Below are positions 1 to 7,718 of a stretch of 14,628 bases of DNA, one piece after another. The stretch is from NCBI GenBank assembly GCA_937859855.1, contig CALMAR010000431.1, forward strand, positions 1 to 14,628, in the 5' to 3' direction. Each line of letters begins with the position of its first letter. Positions within the stretch are counted from its first letter, which is position 1. Both the position numbers and the translations under genes were made by a program. The DNA comes from an uncultured Kineosporia sp. GTDB lineage: Bacteria; Actinomycetota; Actinomycetes; Actinomycetales; Kineosporiaceae. The notes beneath the pieces were generated by a model that saw only the letters and a program-made list of their open reading frames with translations, was not told the DNA's origin and ran no database searches.

Positions 1-27
1 CCCCGCCACGACGAGGTGAGTCGGTGA
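1..27 (+). CDS. 3' end of an upstream gene (partial)
   Basis: The first bases read as eight sense codons followed by TGA at 25-27, which would overlap the GTG start of the next gene by four bases (GTGA). The same four-base overlap occurs at three other plus-strand junctions in this window, which is the main reason for thinking a coding gene ends here. A second frame also stays open to a TGA at 17-19, so the reading frame is not certain. Nothing can be said about the product. Confidence 0.35.
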   Translation, partial: PRHDEVSR

Positions 28-878
28 CCATACCCGTCTCCGTGATCATCATGACCAAGAACGAGGAGCGGGTTCTTGCTCACACGCTGGCCAGCGTCGC
101 GGACTTCTCGCAGGTCTTCGTGGTGGACAGCCACAGCACGGATGACACTGCCAAGATCGCCGAGCAACTCGGTGCGACTGTGGTCGAGTTCAGTTGGGAC
201 GGGGGGTACCCCAAGAAAAAGGAGTGGTGCCTGCTGAACCTGCCGTTCGCGAACGCCTGGGTGCTGTACCTCGATGCCGACGAACTCGTCACCCCGGCGC
301 TGGCCGCCGAGCTGCGGCGGCTGCTGTCCGGCCCGGTGCCGTCACACGCCGCGTACGACGTCGAACTTGACTACTGGTTCCTCGGGCGCAAGCTGCGGCA
401 CGGCCACCGCGTCAGCAAGCGCGTCCTGGCCCGACACGACCGGCTTACCTGGCCGCATGTCGACGACCTTGGGGTGGCCACGATGTGGGAGGTCGAGGGC
501 CACTACCAGCCCGTGGTGGACGGCACCATAGGGAATCTGTCCGGGCGGCTGGAGCACCGCGACCGCGACCCGCTGTACGACTACTTCGCCCGGCACAACC
601 GCTACAGCGACTGGGAGGCGTGGCTTCTCGCACATGGCGATGCCCGCGACGAGGTTCGCCACGCGCGCTCCCGCCAGGGTGCGCGTTACGCGGCCCTACC
701 GCTGAAGCCGCTGGCCTTCTTCCTGTACTCCTACCTGGGCAGACTGGGATTCCTGGACGGTCGCGCCGGGCTGCACTACGCGATGGCTCACGCCTTCTAC
801 TTCTGGCAGATCGGCGTTAAGCGCCAAGAACTGACTCTCCCGCCCGAGACCGGCTCGCGAGTGGAGACCGGCTCGTGA
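24..878 (+). CDS. Family 2 glycosyltransferase (WaaE/KdtX-like)
   Basis: This 284-residue protein is a GT-A fold glycosyltransferase, expected to act at the inner face of the membrane and add a sugar from a nucleotide-sugar donor to a lipid-linked glycan. The N-terminus has the GT2 opening (SVIIMTKNEE, residues 6-15), then VVDSHSTDDT (33-42), and a DADE metal-binding motif at 84-87 after a hydrophobic strand. The C-terminal third has the aromatic FFLYSYLGRLGFLDGRAGLHYA stretch seen in WaaE-like enzymes. Start: GTG at 24 with GAGG at 13-16, seven bases away. It overlaps the next gene by four bases (GTGA, 875-878). The last residues repeat ETGS, from an 18-bp duplication at the junction. The family is clear; donor and acceptor are not readable from sequence. 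Confidence 0.9.
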   Translation: MTIPVSVIIMTKNEERVLAHTLASVADFSQVFVVDSHSTDDTAKIAEQLGATVVEFSWDGGYPKKKEWCLLNLPFANAWVLYLDADELVTPALAAELRRLLSGPVPSHAAYDVELDYWFLGRKLRHGHRVSKRVLARHDRLTWPHVDDLGVATMWEVEGHYQPVVDGTIGNLSGRLEHRDRDPLYDYFARHNRYSDWEAWLLAHGDARDEVRHARSRQGARYAALPLKPLAFFLYSYLGRLGFLDGRAGLHYAMAHAFYFWQIGVKRQELTLPPETGSRVETGS

Positions 879-1990
879 AGCACCGCAGCAGTGCGCGATT
901 CGTCCTCTACACCGCGGTATTGCCGGCTTATCGAGCTGCATGCCTCGAGCTGCTCCGGCGGGAACTCGGATCTGATCTCGAGATCTTCAGCGGTGCGGCA
1001 CATCTCGATCCGAGCGTGCGGACTGGTGTGGCCCCGGAGCTGTACCACCCGGTGCGAAACCTGCGCTGGGCCCGCGGCCGGCTGCTGGTGCAGGCCGGCA
1101 GCTGGTTGAGGGTGTTGCGTGCTGGGACCGCCGTGCTGGACCTCAACCCGCGCAGCCTCACCGCATGGGTATTGCTGGCAGCCAGACGACTGACCCGCCG
1201 CCGGACCCTGGTGTGGGGACACCTGCACCCCCAGCGAGGAGCAGCCAGCCGCACGGCCGGGCTACGGATCGCTATGCGACGGCTGGCGAGCGGGACGGTG
1301 CTGTACGGCTACGACAGCGTCGTAGCGGCGCGGGCTGAGGTCCCGAACCGTCCCGTCTGGGTCGCGCCCAACGCTGTCTACCGTCAGAAGGACATCCATG
1401 TGTCCAGCGGCGCCGACCGGAATGCGGTCGTTTACGTCGGTCGGCTGGAACCGGCCAAGAAAGTCGACCTCCTGATCCGCGCTTTCGGCCGCTCCCGGCT
1501 GGCCGAACACGGCACCGAGTTGGTCCTGGTCGGGCACGGCAGCGACCACGACCGGCTCCGTCGGCTCGCGGAGGAGCTGAACCTCGGCGCCAGCTGCCGT
1601 TTCGCCGGCCGAATCTACGATGTCATCCGGCTCGCGGACCTCTATGCCCAGGCCTTCTGCAGCGCATCCCCCGGATACGCGGGTCTGGGCCTGACGCAGA
1701 GCATCGGCTTCGGCGTGCCGGTGGCGGTGGCGGATGCCGAACCTCACTCGCCCGAGATCGAGCTGCAGCGTTCGGGCGCCGTGCATTACTTTCCGAGCGA
1801 TTCGCCGGAGGGGCTGGCGACGGCGCTGCGCGAGCTGTCCGGTTCGTGGACCCACTCGGACGCAGTGAGGTGGTCACGGGCCGTGGCGGTCAGCTACTCC
1901 GCCGAGTCAATGGCGGCCGGGCTCGTCTCGGCTTTCCGAGGTACGCCTCAATCACTCGACGGCAAGGGGTGGCCAGCGGATGCCCGGTGA
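875..1990 (+). CDS. GT4-type glycosyltransferase
   Basis: A 371-residue GT-B glycosyltransferase. The C-terminal nucleotide-sugar domain is recognisable: VVYVGRLEPAKKVDLLIRAF (185-204), ELVLVGHGSDHDRL (215-228), FAGRIYD (243-249), and a donor loop at 265-282 ending in GFGVPV. In typical GT4 enzymes this loop holds an E-x7-E pair; here those two positions are Gly267 and Gln275, resembling the GT4 subgroup with a PGxxGL loop. Start: GTG at 875 inside the GTGA overlap, with GGAG at 863-866. It overlaps the next gene by 11 bp, so the three plus-strand genes are probably one transcript. It likely adds a sugar to the polysaccharide repeat unit; specificity is unknown. Confidence 0.88.
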   Translation: MKHRSSARFVLYTAVLPAYRAACLELLRRELGSDLEIFSGAAHLDPSVRTGVAPELYHPVRNLRWARGRLLVQAGSWLRVLRAGTAVLDLNPRSLTAWVLLAARRLTRRRTLVWGHLHPQRGAASRTAGLRIAMRRLASGTVLYGYDSVVAARAEVPNRPVWVAPNAVYRQKDIHVSSGADRNAVVYVGRLEPAKKVDLLIRAFGRSRLAEHGTELVLVGHGSDHDRLRRLAEELNLGASCRFAGRIYDVIRLADLYAQAFCSASPGYAGLGLTQSIGFGVPVAVADAEPHSPEIELQRSGAVHYFPSDSPEGLATALRELSGSWTHSDAVRWSRAVAVSYSAESMAAGLVSAFRGTPQSLDGKGWPADAR

Positions 1991-2552
1991 CGCCCCTTCC
2001 GCCCGCTCAGGGATGCCCCGGTCGGCGCGATCACTCGTCCGGCGCCTGCTCCGCCGCCTCGCCGTCAACGAGAACGTTTCCGTAGGGGCCGAATTCCGGG
2101 TCGGACGGTCCGTGGTGATCAGCTCTCCGCACGGGCTGACGATCGGTGACCATGTGTCGATCGGACCGCGAACGACGATCCAGGTGGACGGGCGGATTGG
2201 CGATCACACACTGATCGGGATGTCTGTGCAGATCTGTGGTCGTCATGATCACGCGATCGACGAGGTCGGCCGCGCGGTCGTCGACTCCACCTGGGTGGGT
2301 GACCGGCCGGGACGGCCCTCGGATCGGGTTTCCATCGGTAGCGACGTGTGGATCGGCGGACACAGCACCGTCCTGTCCGGGGTGAGCATCGGCGACGGCG
2401 CCATCGTCGGTGCCGCTTCCGTGGTGACCCGCGACGTGCCCGCCTTCTCGATCGTGGTGGGCTGCCCGGCTCGCGTGGTCGGCATGCGGTTTGCGGACCA
2501 ACGGGAGCAAGAACAACACATGCAGGTTCTCAGGTCGACGTCCTATCGCTGA
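1980..2552 (+). CDS. Hexapeptide-repeat acyltransferase (probable sugar O-acetyltransferase)
   Basis: A 190-residue left-handed beta-helix acyltransferase of the maltose/WcaF acetyltransferase type. Hexapeptide repeats occur at residues 34-75 (VGRSVVIS, LTIGDHVSIG) and again at 117-150 (VSIGSDVWIGGHSTVLSGVSIGDG and onward), followed by the usual closing VVGCPARVVG. RHDHAID (88-94) supplies the histidines expected at the trimer-interface active site. It probably transfers acetyl or another acyl group from an acyl-CoA to a sugar of the repeat unit. The start ATG at 1980 overlaps the upstream gene by 11 bp and has AAGGGG at 1964-1969; ATG 2013 is an alternative. The first ~30 residues are Arg-rich and outside the repeat fold. 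It converges with the wzy gene on the opposite strand. Confidence 0.9.
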   Translation: MPGDAPSARSGMPRSARSLVRRLLRRLAVNENVSVGAEFRVGRSVVISSPHGLTIGDHVSIGPRTTIQVDGRIGDHTLIGMSVQICGRHDHAIDEVGRAVVDSTWVGDRPGRPSDRVSIGSDVWIGGHSTVLSGVSIGDGAIVGAASVVTRDVPAFSIVVGCPARVVGMRFADQREQEQHMQVLRSTSYR

Positions 2553-2616
2553 GCCCACGTATCGGTCTTGCAATACGTTCTCGACCTGTGGATTCACCTG
2601 CCGGGCTTACGCAGGT
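2531..2616. repeat. Nested inverted repeats in a convergent gap (possible terminator)
   Basis: Between the convergent acyltransferase and polymerase genes there is an 8-bp perfect inverted repeat (CAGGTCGA 2531-2538 / TCGACCTG 2581-2588) enclosing a 6-bp one (ACGTAT 2557-2562 / ATACGT 2573-2578). A third 6-bp pair (ACCTGC 2596-2601 / GCAGGT 2611-2616) spans the polymerase stop codon. No T-tract follows any stem, so this is not a classical intrinsic terminator. Bidirectional transcript ends are an inference from position and symmetry. Confidence 0.35.
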
Positions 2617-3985
2617 CTGCCGTGACAACTTGACTCAGCCGTTTGGGGTCGATCGTCGGCACCGCGTCATCTCGCCCCAGTCGCCAGTCCTTGGCAGCCG
2701 GTAGGCCAGCAACCAGCAACAGCATCGCGTACAGCGTCGGCATGTTCACCAGTGGCTGAGCTGCCAGACCAGTAATGAGTACAACGATGCTGGCCGCTCG
2801 GGCGTATGCGTCGCTGGACCTTCCGAAGCCGAGTGTCAGATAGGTGAAGATCAGAAGAAGAGTTCCGAGAAGACCGAGTTGCCCGCACAGCGCAAGGATA
2901 TTGATGCCGCTGGTGCCTGAACCTCCGTTACCCAGCCCGACTCCGCCGATGTGGTGAGCGGCAAGTCGCAGACCGGCGATAGCCGCAGTCCGACGCTCGT
3001 CCACTGACCCGCTTTGCGTTGCCTTTTCCGTGACTCCAATGCTTGGCAGGAAGAAGAGTGCCACTACGGCGGCGCCCAGTAGCCCGGCGGCAGACAGAGC
3101 CCTTCCCATGTCTCGCAACGCGGTCCGAGGTCTCGATCCGGATCCGAGTAAGACGATTGCTATCGCCGTAAGCAGACTTACGACGGCGACACTGCTACCC
3201 GAGGTGATCACCCCTAGCAGCAAGCCAGTCATCCAAATTCGGCCCATCCGCAGCTTCCGGCTCAACAATATGGCTAGAACGTAAAAGAGTTGGGCGATAC
3301 CCGGTTCACGAAACCAGCCGGCCGACCTGGGAAGCAAGTCGCCGAACCATTGCAAGTTGCCGGCGGTCACAGTCAAGGGGAAAAGAATCTCGTTCTGAGG
3401 TGCCCCACTCCAGGATTTATAGATTTTGATCGTCGCGACAGTGATCTGAGCGGGGGAGACTCCTGCGAGTAGGAGGCCCCACGTGATAGCACCAGAGAAT
3501 CCTGAGATCGACATCAGGATTATTACATAACGGCCAGTGAGCGCCGTGAGAGGTAGATCAGCAGTGACTCGGAGTGAAATCATGCATGTCGCCAGAGTCG
3601 CGAGGGCTGCATAGATGATGGGAATCTCAGAGGGACTTCCCACCACGATCAATTGTATCCAGATCCATATCTGAAGTAGACCCACGCCGATCAGGAACGC
3701 TGATGGCCGGGCTTGGCGAGATCTAGCTCGAACCGCTCTCCGGAAAAGCAATAGTGTCATCGCGGCCAACATCAGTCCAAGGCCCAATCGGGAGAACCAC
3801 CCGTGTTCGCTCATGGCCGAAGGAGGCATGCAAAACAGCGCGGCCACAAATATCAACGCTAGACCACGAGAAGGAGTGCGTTCCTGTTCAAACATCCCAG
3901 TTCGAGAGAAAGCAATTGCTACATCTGATGGCGACTCCGCAAAATGGCTAGTCGCCTGCTCGAACATGATTTCTTGTTTCAACAC
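2594..3985 (-). CDS. wzy: Wzy-type polysaccharide polymerase / O-antigen ligase-like protein
   Basis: A roughly 463-residue polytopic membrane protein with about ten to twelve hydrophobic segments and a central extracytoplasmic loop. The loop contains RSAGWFREPG (about residues 220-229 from the chosen start), the Arg-rich, Glu-Pro-Gly signature common in Wzy polymerases. A TSGSSVAVVSLL segment and a later VDERRTAAIAGL...GGVGLGN segment also match the O-antigen ligase/polymerase layout. It would join flipped repeat units outside the membrane. Start: GTG at 3985 has GGAG five bases upstream and overlaps the wzx stop by seven bases. The frame stays open to ATG 4096, which would overlap wzx by 118 bp; ATG 3967 and ATG 3895 are alternatives without a good ribosome site. 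GC is lower than the locus average (196 of 360 in 3301-3660). Confidence 0.82.
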   Translation of the reverse strand: MLKQEIMFEQATSHFAESPSDVAIAFSRTGMFEQERTPSRGLALIFVAALFCMPPSAMSEHGWFSRLGLGLMLAAMTLLLFRRAVRARSRQARPSAFLIGVGLLQIWIWIQLIVVGSPSEIPIIYAALATLATCMISLRVTADLPLTALTGRYVIILMSISGFSGAITWGLLLAGVSPAQITVATIKIYKSWSGAPQNEILFPLTVTAGNLQWFGDLLPRSAGWFREPGIAQLFYVLAILLSRKLRMGRIWMTGLLLGVITSGSSVAVVSLLTAIAIVLLGSGSRPRTALRDMGRALSAAGLLGAAVVALFFLPSIGVTEKATQSGSVDERRTAAIAGLRLAAHHIGGVGLGNGGSGTSGINILALCGQLGLLGTLLLIFTYLTLGFGRSSDAYARAASIVVLITGLAAQPLVNMPTLYAMLLLVAGLPAAKDWRLGRDDAVPTIDPKRLSQVVTADLRKPGR

Positions 3986-5253
3986 ATCGGCTCCGAAATC
4001 TTGTTGTGAGGCAGAGCCGGATCGTCGGACCGGATCGTACGCCTGCTTACAACGTACATACCTATCGACATCGAGCCTTGAGCCAAGGCGACGCATCCCG
4101 ATACCGCGACCGCGGATCCCTCGACCGAAGCAAGAGCCATGAGCAGCATCTGAACCACCACCACTGACAGGAGAATGGCAGCTGCGGCACGTTCCTGATG
4201 TCTGCCTTGCAGGTAGCTGACGAGCAGCTGCCCGAAGCCGCCGAGAACAACTGACATGACGAGTATCCGGAAAGGGTCAGTTGCGGTGGCATACTCGGGA
4301 CCCAGCATGATAGCTACAACACGGCGGGCGAAAACCACAATGACCAGCGACGCGATCACGCTCGGTGCAATGAGGATGGCTCCTCGTCTCACAAACCGCC
4401 ACGCCGCCCGGTTATCGGCGGCGCCAGCTATGCGCGGCGCCTCGTTCTGTCCGATCGTGATCGGCAGGAGCATCAGAGGTGCTGTCCACCGGCTCACCGC
4501 ACCGTAGATACCTGCGAGGTGGGGGCCCCCCACGAGTCCGGTTATAGCGACATCCAGCGGCTGTAGGCCGGTCGCCGTAGAAGCAACGCCGAAGGCGACG
4601 CCTTGAGCGTAGGGGTTTCGCATTCGAAGGTCTGAGAACACCAATCGCAGACCACGGAACCCGAGCCCTGAAGACACCATGACACCGCAAATCAATGCCA
4701 GCCATAGTTTGGCCGGTGCCAACGTGCCCAACGCAAGGGATACAAGCAGCACGCTCAGAGCCAAGGCTTTGTCAACCAGGACAGTCAGCACCGATAGGCG
4801 TAACCGCCCGTTGGCTCGTAGCTGTGATTGCGAGGATTGGGTCTGCTGCAACAGTGCACCATAGGCTATGGCCAGCACGGCAACGTTGAGCGAAGTCTTC
4901 ACCACGAAAGCCGCTCCAACCGCGACGAGGGAGAGCCCCAAGGCGGTCAGCAGTGTCTTTCCAAACATCTCGCCGCTGACTACCTCATTGCTGGTCTCCT
5001 GCTGTGCGATCCGGCGAACAGCACGCGCGTTGCATCCGAACTCCATGATGCTGACGGTGGCTATGACCAGACTTAAGAGAGTTAATTGGCCCCCGAGAAC
5101 TGTCGGGCCCAGTCCTCTCGCAGCGAGAGCGAAGAAGGCAGCCGAGCACAACTGTGCGAGCCCGATGACAAACGTAAGCGCGTAGGACGCTATCCCCCAC
5201 CTCCAGTTTGCCGCCACAGAATCACGGGAGACGGTGCCCATGAGCTTGCTCAA
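3979..5253 (-). CDS. wzx: Wzx-type polysaccharide flippase
   Basis: A 424-residue membrane protein made almost entirely of hydrophobic helices (about twelve), with the start typical of the polysaccharide-synthesis flippase family: a short polar N-terminus, then a first helix near residue 21 and AARGLGPTVLGGQLTL at 44-59. LGPEYATATDPFRILV in the C-terminal half is the usual conserved GPEY segment. It would move undecaprenyl-linked repeat units across the membrane for the adjacent Wzy. Start: TTG at 5253 forms a TTGA overlap with the upstream glycosyltransferase stop; ATG 5241 is a close alternative and neither has a strong ribosome site. Like wzy, it looks less GC-rich than flanking genes, which suggests the two arrived together. 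Confidence 0.88.
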   Translation of the reverse strand: MSKLMGTVSRDSVAANWRWGIASYALTFVIGLAQLCSAAFFALAARGLGPTVLGGQLTLLSLVIATVSIMEFGCNARAVRRIAQQETSNEVVSGEMFGKTLLTALGLSLVAVGAAFVVKTSLNVAVLAIAYGALLQQTQSSQSQLRANGRLRLSVLTVLVDKALALSVLLVSLALGTLAPAKLWLALICGVMVSSGLGFRGLRLVFSDLRMRNPYAQGVAFGVASTATGLQPLDVAITGLVGGPHLAGIYGAVSRWTAPLMLLPITIGQNEAPRIAGAADNRAAWRFVRRGAILIAPSVIASLVIVVFARRVVAIMLGPEYATATDPFRILVMSVVLGGFGQLLVSYLQGRHQERAAAAILLSVVVVQMLLMALASVEGSAVAVSGCVALAQGSMSIGMYVVSRRTIRSDDPALPHNKISEPMC

Positions 5254-6422
5254 GGCAGACCAAATCCGGTTTTTCGCTGGGCCAACACCTGTTTCGCGAA
5301 GGATCCATCCGATCGAGAGGTCGAGTAGCGGACAGGCCCATCAGGAGACCTGTCGAACCTATCTAGCAAGCGACAGGCCGCATCAATGTGGGCGACTTCT
5401 GTACCGGCTACCGGTAACAGCAGACCGGCCTCGTCGGCCTGGGCCGCCACCTGCGCGTTGCCCCAGGACAGCACGGGCTTGCCGTACCGGCGTGCGTACG
5501 CCACCGCCCCGCTCGGTCCCTCATTGCGGTACAGGCAGACCACGGCGGCGCAGTGCGCATACAGGGCAGCGAGCTCCTCGTCGGACAGGAACTTGTCTAT
5601 CACCTGGGCACGGTCGGTCTGCGACGCCAGACTCACAGCCTCGGCCTGCATGGCCGTCTCCAGCCGACCGGCCAGGACGAGCGCAGGTGGGCGATCCAGT
5701 TGCGTGTCCCTTGACCAGCGCAGCAGCTCGACGACGCTCTTGCGCTCGTCCAACCGCCCTGCGACCAGGAAGTACGGCCGGCGGATGCCCGCTAGGACGT
5801 CCGTATCCTCGCGGCTGACCAGAGGTGGCGGGTCGAGCGCCGCCGGCAGCCAGCGGAGCAAGACGCTTCCGTCCCGCCCGTCACGCCGCCCGGACAGCCG
5901 CAGCACCCGGCCGCCACGGCCAATCACGACAAGGCTCAGCAGGGCCTTCAAGGCAGCCGCCAGCGTGCCTCGGATGCCGGAACCGGCCGATCGCATCAGC
6001 AGCAGGGTCAGCGGGCGGCGGACGCCGCACAGGACGAGCCGTAGCAGATAGCGATCGCCGTCCAGCAGCAACACCCGCCGATCGGCGCCACAGCTACGAA
6101 CCATGTCCGCGATCGAGCGGCCCGGCGCGACGTGCTCGATAGGCACCAACTCGCTCAAACCAGTCGCGACGAGAAACGTTCGGTACTCGGGTGAGTCCAA
6201 CGCACGGGCGCCGAGGACGAGCCGTGGCGACTGCCCGGCGTCCAGGCTTTCGCGGAGGACAGTTGCCACGTAACGGAGCCGGTGCCCGCGGTGGTCGGGC
6301 TCGATCACGGTCGGATCGGCGGGCGCTCCGGTGAGTCCCGCCGGACGTGCGTCCTTCTGACCGGGTGCTAGGTCACGGCGTACGATCAACGGCCCGGCGT
6401 CCAGTGTCTGGGTGTCTGGCAT
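5250..6422 (-). CDS. GT4-like glycosyltransferase
   Basis: A 390-residue protein whose C-terminal half is a GT-B nucleotide-sugar-binding domain: [19 protein letters not shown] (216-234), ALVLAGRLE (247-255), then [20 protein letters not shown] and the donor loop [18 protein letters not shown] (300-317). The first Glu of the GT4 E-x7-E pair is present (Glu301), but the second position is Tyr309. The N-terminal half is divergent, with an Ala/Arg-rich first 45 residues. Start: ATG at 6422 with GAGG eight bases upstream, lying 50 bp inside the end of gmd and within a short tandem repeat. It overlaps wzx by four bases. Its GC is high, unlike wzx/wzy. It probably builds the repeat unit, possibly as the fucosyl- or mannosyltransferase given its place after gmd; that is inference. 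Confidence 0.82.
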   Translation of the reverse strand: MPDTQTLDAGPLIVRRDLAPGQKDARPAGLTGAPADPTVIEPDHRGHRLRYVATVLRESLDAGQSPRLVLGARALDSPEYRTFLVATGLSELVPIEHVAPGRSIADMVRSCGADRRVLLLDGDRYLLRLVLCGVRRPLTLLLMRSAGSGIRGTLAAALKALLSLVVIGRGGRVLRLSGRRDGRDGSVLLRWLPAALDPPPLVSREDTDVLAGIRRPYFLVAGRLDERKSVVELLRWSRDTQLDRPPALVLAGRLETAMQAEAVSLASQTDRAQVIDKFLSDEELAALYAHCAAVVCLYRNEGPSGAVAYARRYGKPVLSWGNAQVAAQADEAGLLLPVAGTEVAHIDAACRLLDRFDRSPDGPVRYSTSRSDGSFAKQVLAQRKTGFGLP

Positions 6423-7464
6423 CCAGGTGCCTCGCGTCGAGATGCCCGCTGCCGCGCAAGTCCACGGCGCCCGGCGTCGTCGGCACGGAGGTCACCAGCC
6501 GGCGGACGTCGTGATCGACCATAAGGCGCGCCAGTTCGGGAGTGAGCGTGCTCGGCTTCCAGCCGAGGATCGAGCGGGCCCGCGAGCCGTCACCGATCAG
6601 CGAGTCCACCTCGCTCGGGCGCAGGTATCGCTCGTCGAACCGGACGTGCCGCTCCCAGTCCAGGCCCACGTGCTCGAAAGCGAACCGGAGGAAGTCCCGG
6701 ACCGTATAGGCAGTTCCCGTAGCCACCACATAGTCGGAAGGCTGGTCATGCTGGAGCATCAGCCACATGGCCTCGACGTACTCCTTGGCGTATCCCCAGT
6801 CCCGCACGGCGTCGAGATTGCCCATGTACAGGTGCTCCTGCTTGCCGGCGACGATGTTCGCGACTCCCATACTTATCTTGCGGGTCACGAATGTCTCTCC
6901 ACGGCGCGGACTCTCGTGGTTGAACAAGATGCCGTTGACCGCGAACATGCCGTACGCCTCGCGATAGTTGCGGGTCATCCAATAGGCGTAGACCTTCGCG
7001 GCACCGTAGGGGCTGCGGGGCCAGAACGGCGTGTCCTCGTTCTGCGGGGGCGCGGTCGCCCCGAACATCTCCGAACTGCTCGCCTGGTAGTAGCGGCAGG
7101 CGAGACCGATCATCCTGATCGCCTCGAGCAGCCGGGTGGATCCGACGCCCGTGGTCACGCCGGTGAACTCGGGCTCGTCGAAGGACACCCGCACGTGTGA
7201 CTGGGCGGCGAGGTTGTAGACCTCGTCCGGCTGAACCTTGCCCAGCAAGGTGACCAGCCGGGTCCCGTCGGTCAGGTCCCCGTAGTGCAGGAAGAACCGG
7301 GCGTCCGGCTCGTGCGGGTCCTGGTACAGGTGGTCGATCCGCGCGGTGTTGAACTGCGAGGACCGCCGGATCACGCCGTGGACCTCGTAGCCCTTCTGCA
7401 GCAACAGTTCGGCAAGGTAGGAACCGTCCTGGCCGGTGACACCGGTGATGAGTGCTCGCTTCAT
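6373..7464 (-). CDS. gmd: GDP-mannose 4,6-dehydratase
   Basis: A 363-residue extended short-chain dehydrogenase that converts GDP-D-mannose to GDP-4-keto-6-deoxy-D-mannose using bound NADP. Family markers are near perfect: nucleotide-binding [13 protein letters not shown] (7-19), [16 protein letters not shown] (31-46), [12 protein letters not shown] (84-95), catalytic SSSEMFG (129-135) and YGAAK (153-157), [16 protein letters not shown] (181-196), and [14 protein letters not shown] (221-234). The conserved domain ends near residue 325; the remaining ~38 residues are not typical and include a degenerate HLDAR repeat. Start: ATG at 7464 with GGAAGAGG just upstream. It is the first gene of the minus-strand operon and is divergent from fcl, which takes its product to GDP-L-fucose. 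Confidence 0.97.
   Translation of the reverse strand: MKRALITGVTGQDGSYLAELLLQKGYEVHGVIRRSSQFNTARIDHLYQDPHEPDARFFLHYGDLTDGTRLVTLLGKVQPDEVYNLAAQSHVRVSFDEPEFTGVTTGVGSTRLLEAIRMIGLACRYYQASSSEMFGATAPPQNEDTPFWPRSPYGAAKVYAYWMTRNYREAYGMFAVNGILFNHESPRRGETFVTRKISMGVANIVAGKQEHLYMGNLDAVRDWGYAKEYVEAMWLMLQHDQPSDYVVATGTAYTVRDFLRFAFEHVGLDWERHVRFDERYLRPSEVDSLIGDGSRARSILGWKPSTLTPELARLMVDHDVRRLVTSVPTTPGAVDLRGSGHLDARHLDARHPDTGRRAVDRTP
6400..6444 (-). repeat. Three degenerate 15-bp tandem units at the gmd/glycosyltransferase overlap
   Basis: Read on the minus strand, three consecutive 15-bp units encode [10 protein letters not shown] and HPDTG (Gmd residues 341-355). The second unit contains the ATG start of the downstream glycosyltransferase in another frame, and the first supplies its GAGG ribosome site. 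The units differ mainly at third codon positions, so this is an old duplication rather than a recent one. Confidence 0.6.
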
Positions 7465-7718
7465 GTCCTCTTCCCGCAGCGCAGGCGGTCGTGGCGAACT
7501 CGGGTCACGCAGTCGTTGCGACGTCGGCGTTCCCGATGAGCTCTGTCTGGGGCTGTCGCGTCGTACCTTAGCGTGATCGTTTAACTACACGTAGGCATAT
7601 TTGACAGAAGGGTTCAGGTGGGAAGCGCGAGCCCACCCGCCACCGGCATCCTCATCAACTACCACGCTATGCAGTGGATCGCACACGATCTGTAGCCGAA
7701 GACTGTATCGTGGGCGAC
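7465..7718. promoter_or_regulatory. Divergent intergenic region between gmd and fcl
   Basis: These 254 bp must hold the start signals for both the gmd-led minus operon and the fcl-led plus operon. For fcl, a TANNNT box sits at 7706-7711 (listed separately). For gmd, TAAGGT on the minus strand (7564-7569) is a possible -10, giving a leader of about 90-100 nt, but I see no convincing -35. A plus-strand TTGACA at 7601-7606 lacks a -10 at normal spacing. A GC-rich hairpin lies at 7617-7637 (GGTGGG, 9-nt loop, CCCACC). No conserved gene is visible. Confidence 0.5.
7706..7711 (+). promoter_or_regulatory. Candidate -10 box for a leaderless fcl transcript
   Basis: TATCGT fits the actinobacterial TANNNT -10 pattern and is followed by exactly seven bases before the ATG at 7719. 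This spacing would place the transcription start at or next to the A of the start codon. There is no clear ribosome site before that ATG and no recognisable -35 element. The call rests on spacing alone. Confidence 0.4.

Noticed and set aside
2594..4096. Full 500-residue version of Wzy from ATG 4096
   Set aside because: It would overlap wzx by 118 bp and the extra N-terminal residues are polar and unlike the family; GTG 3985 has a good ribosome site and a short overlap.
6412..7200. 262-residue plus-strand open frame
   Set aside because: Antisense to gmd, which is beyond doubt.
7601..7606. TTGACA as a -35 box for fcl
   Set aside because: No -10-like sequence lies 16-19 bases downstream; only G/C-rich sequence is there.
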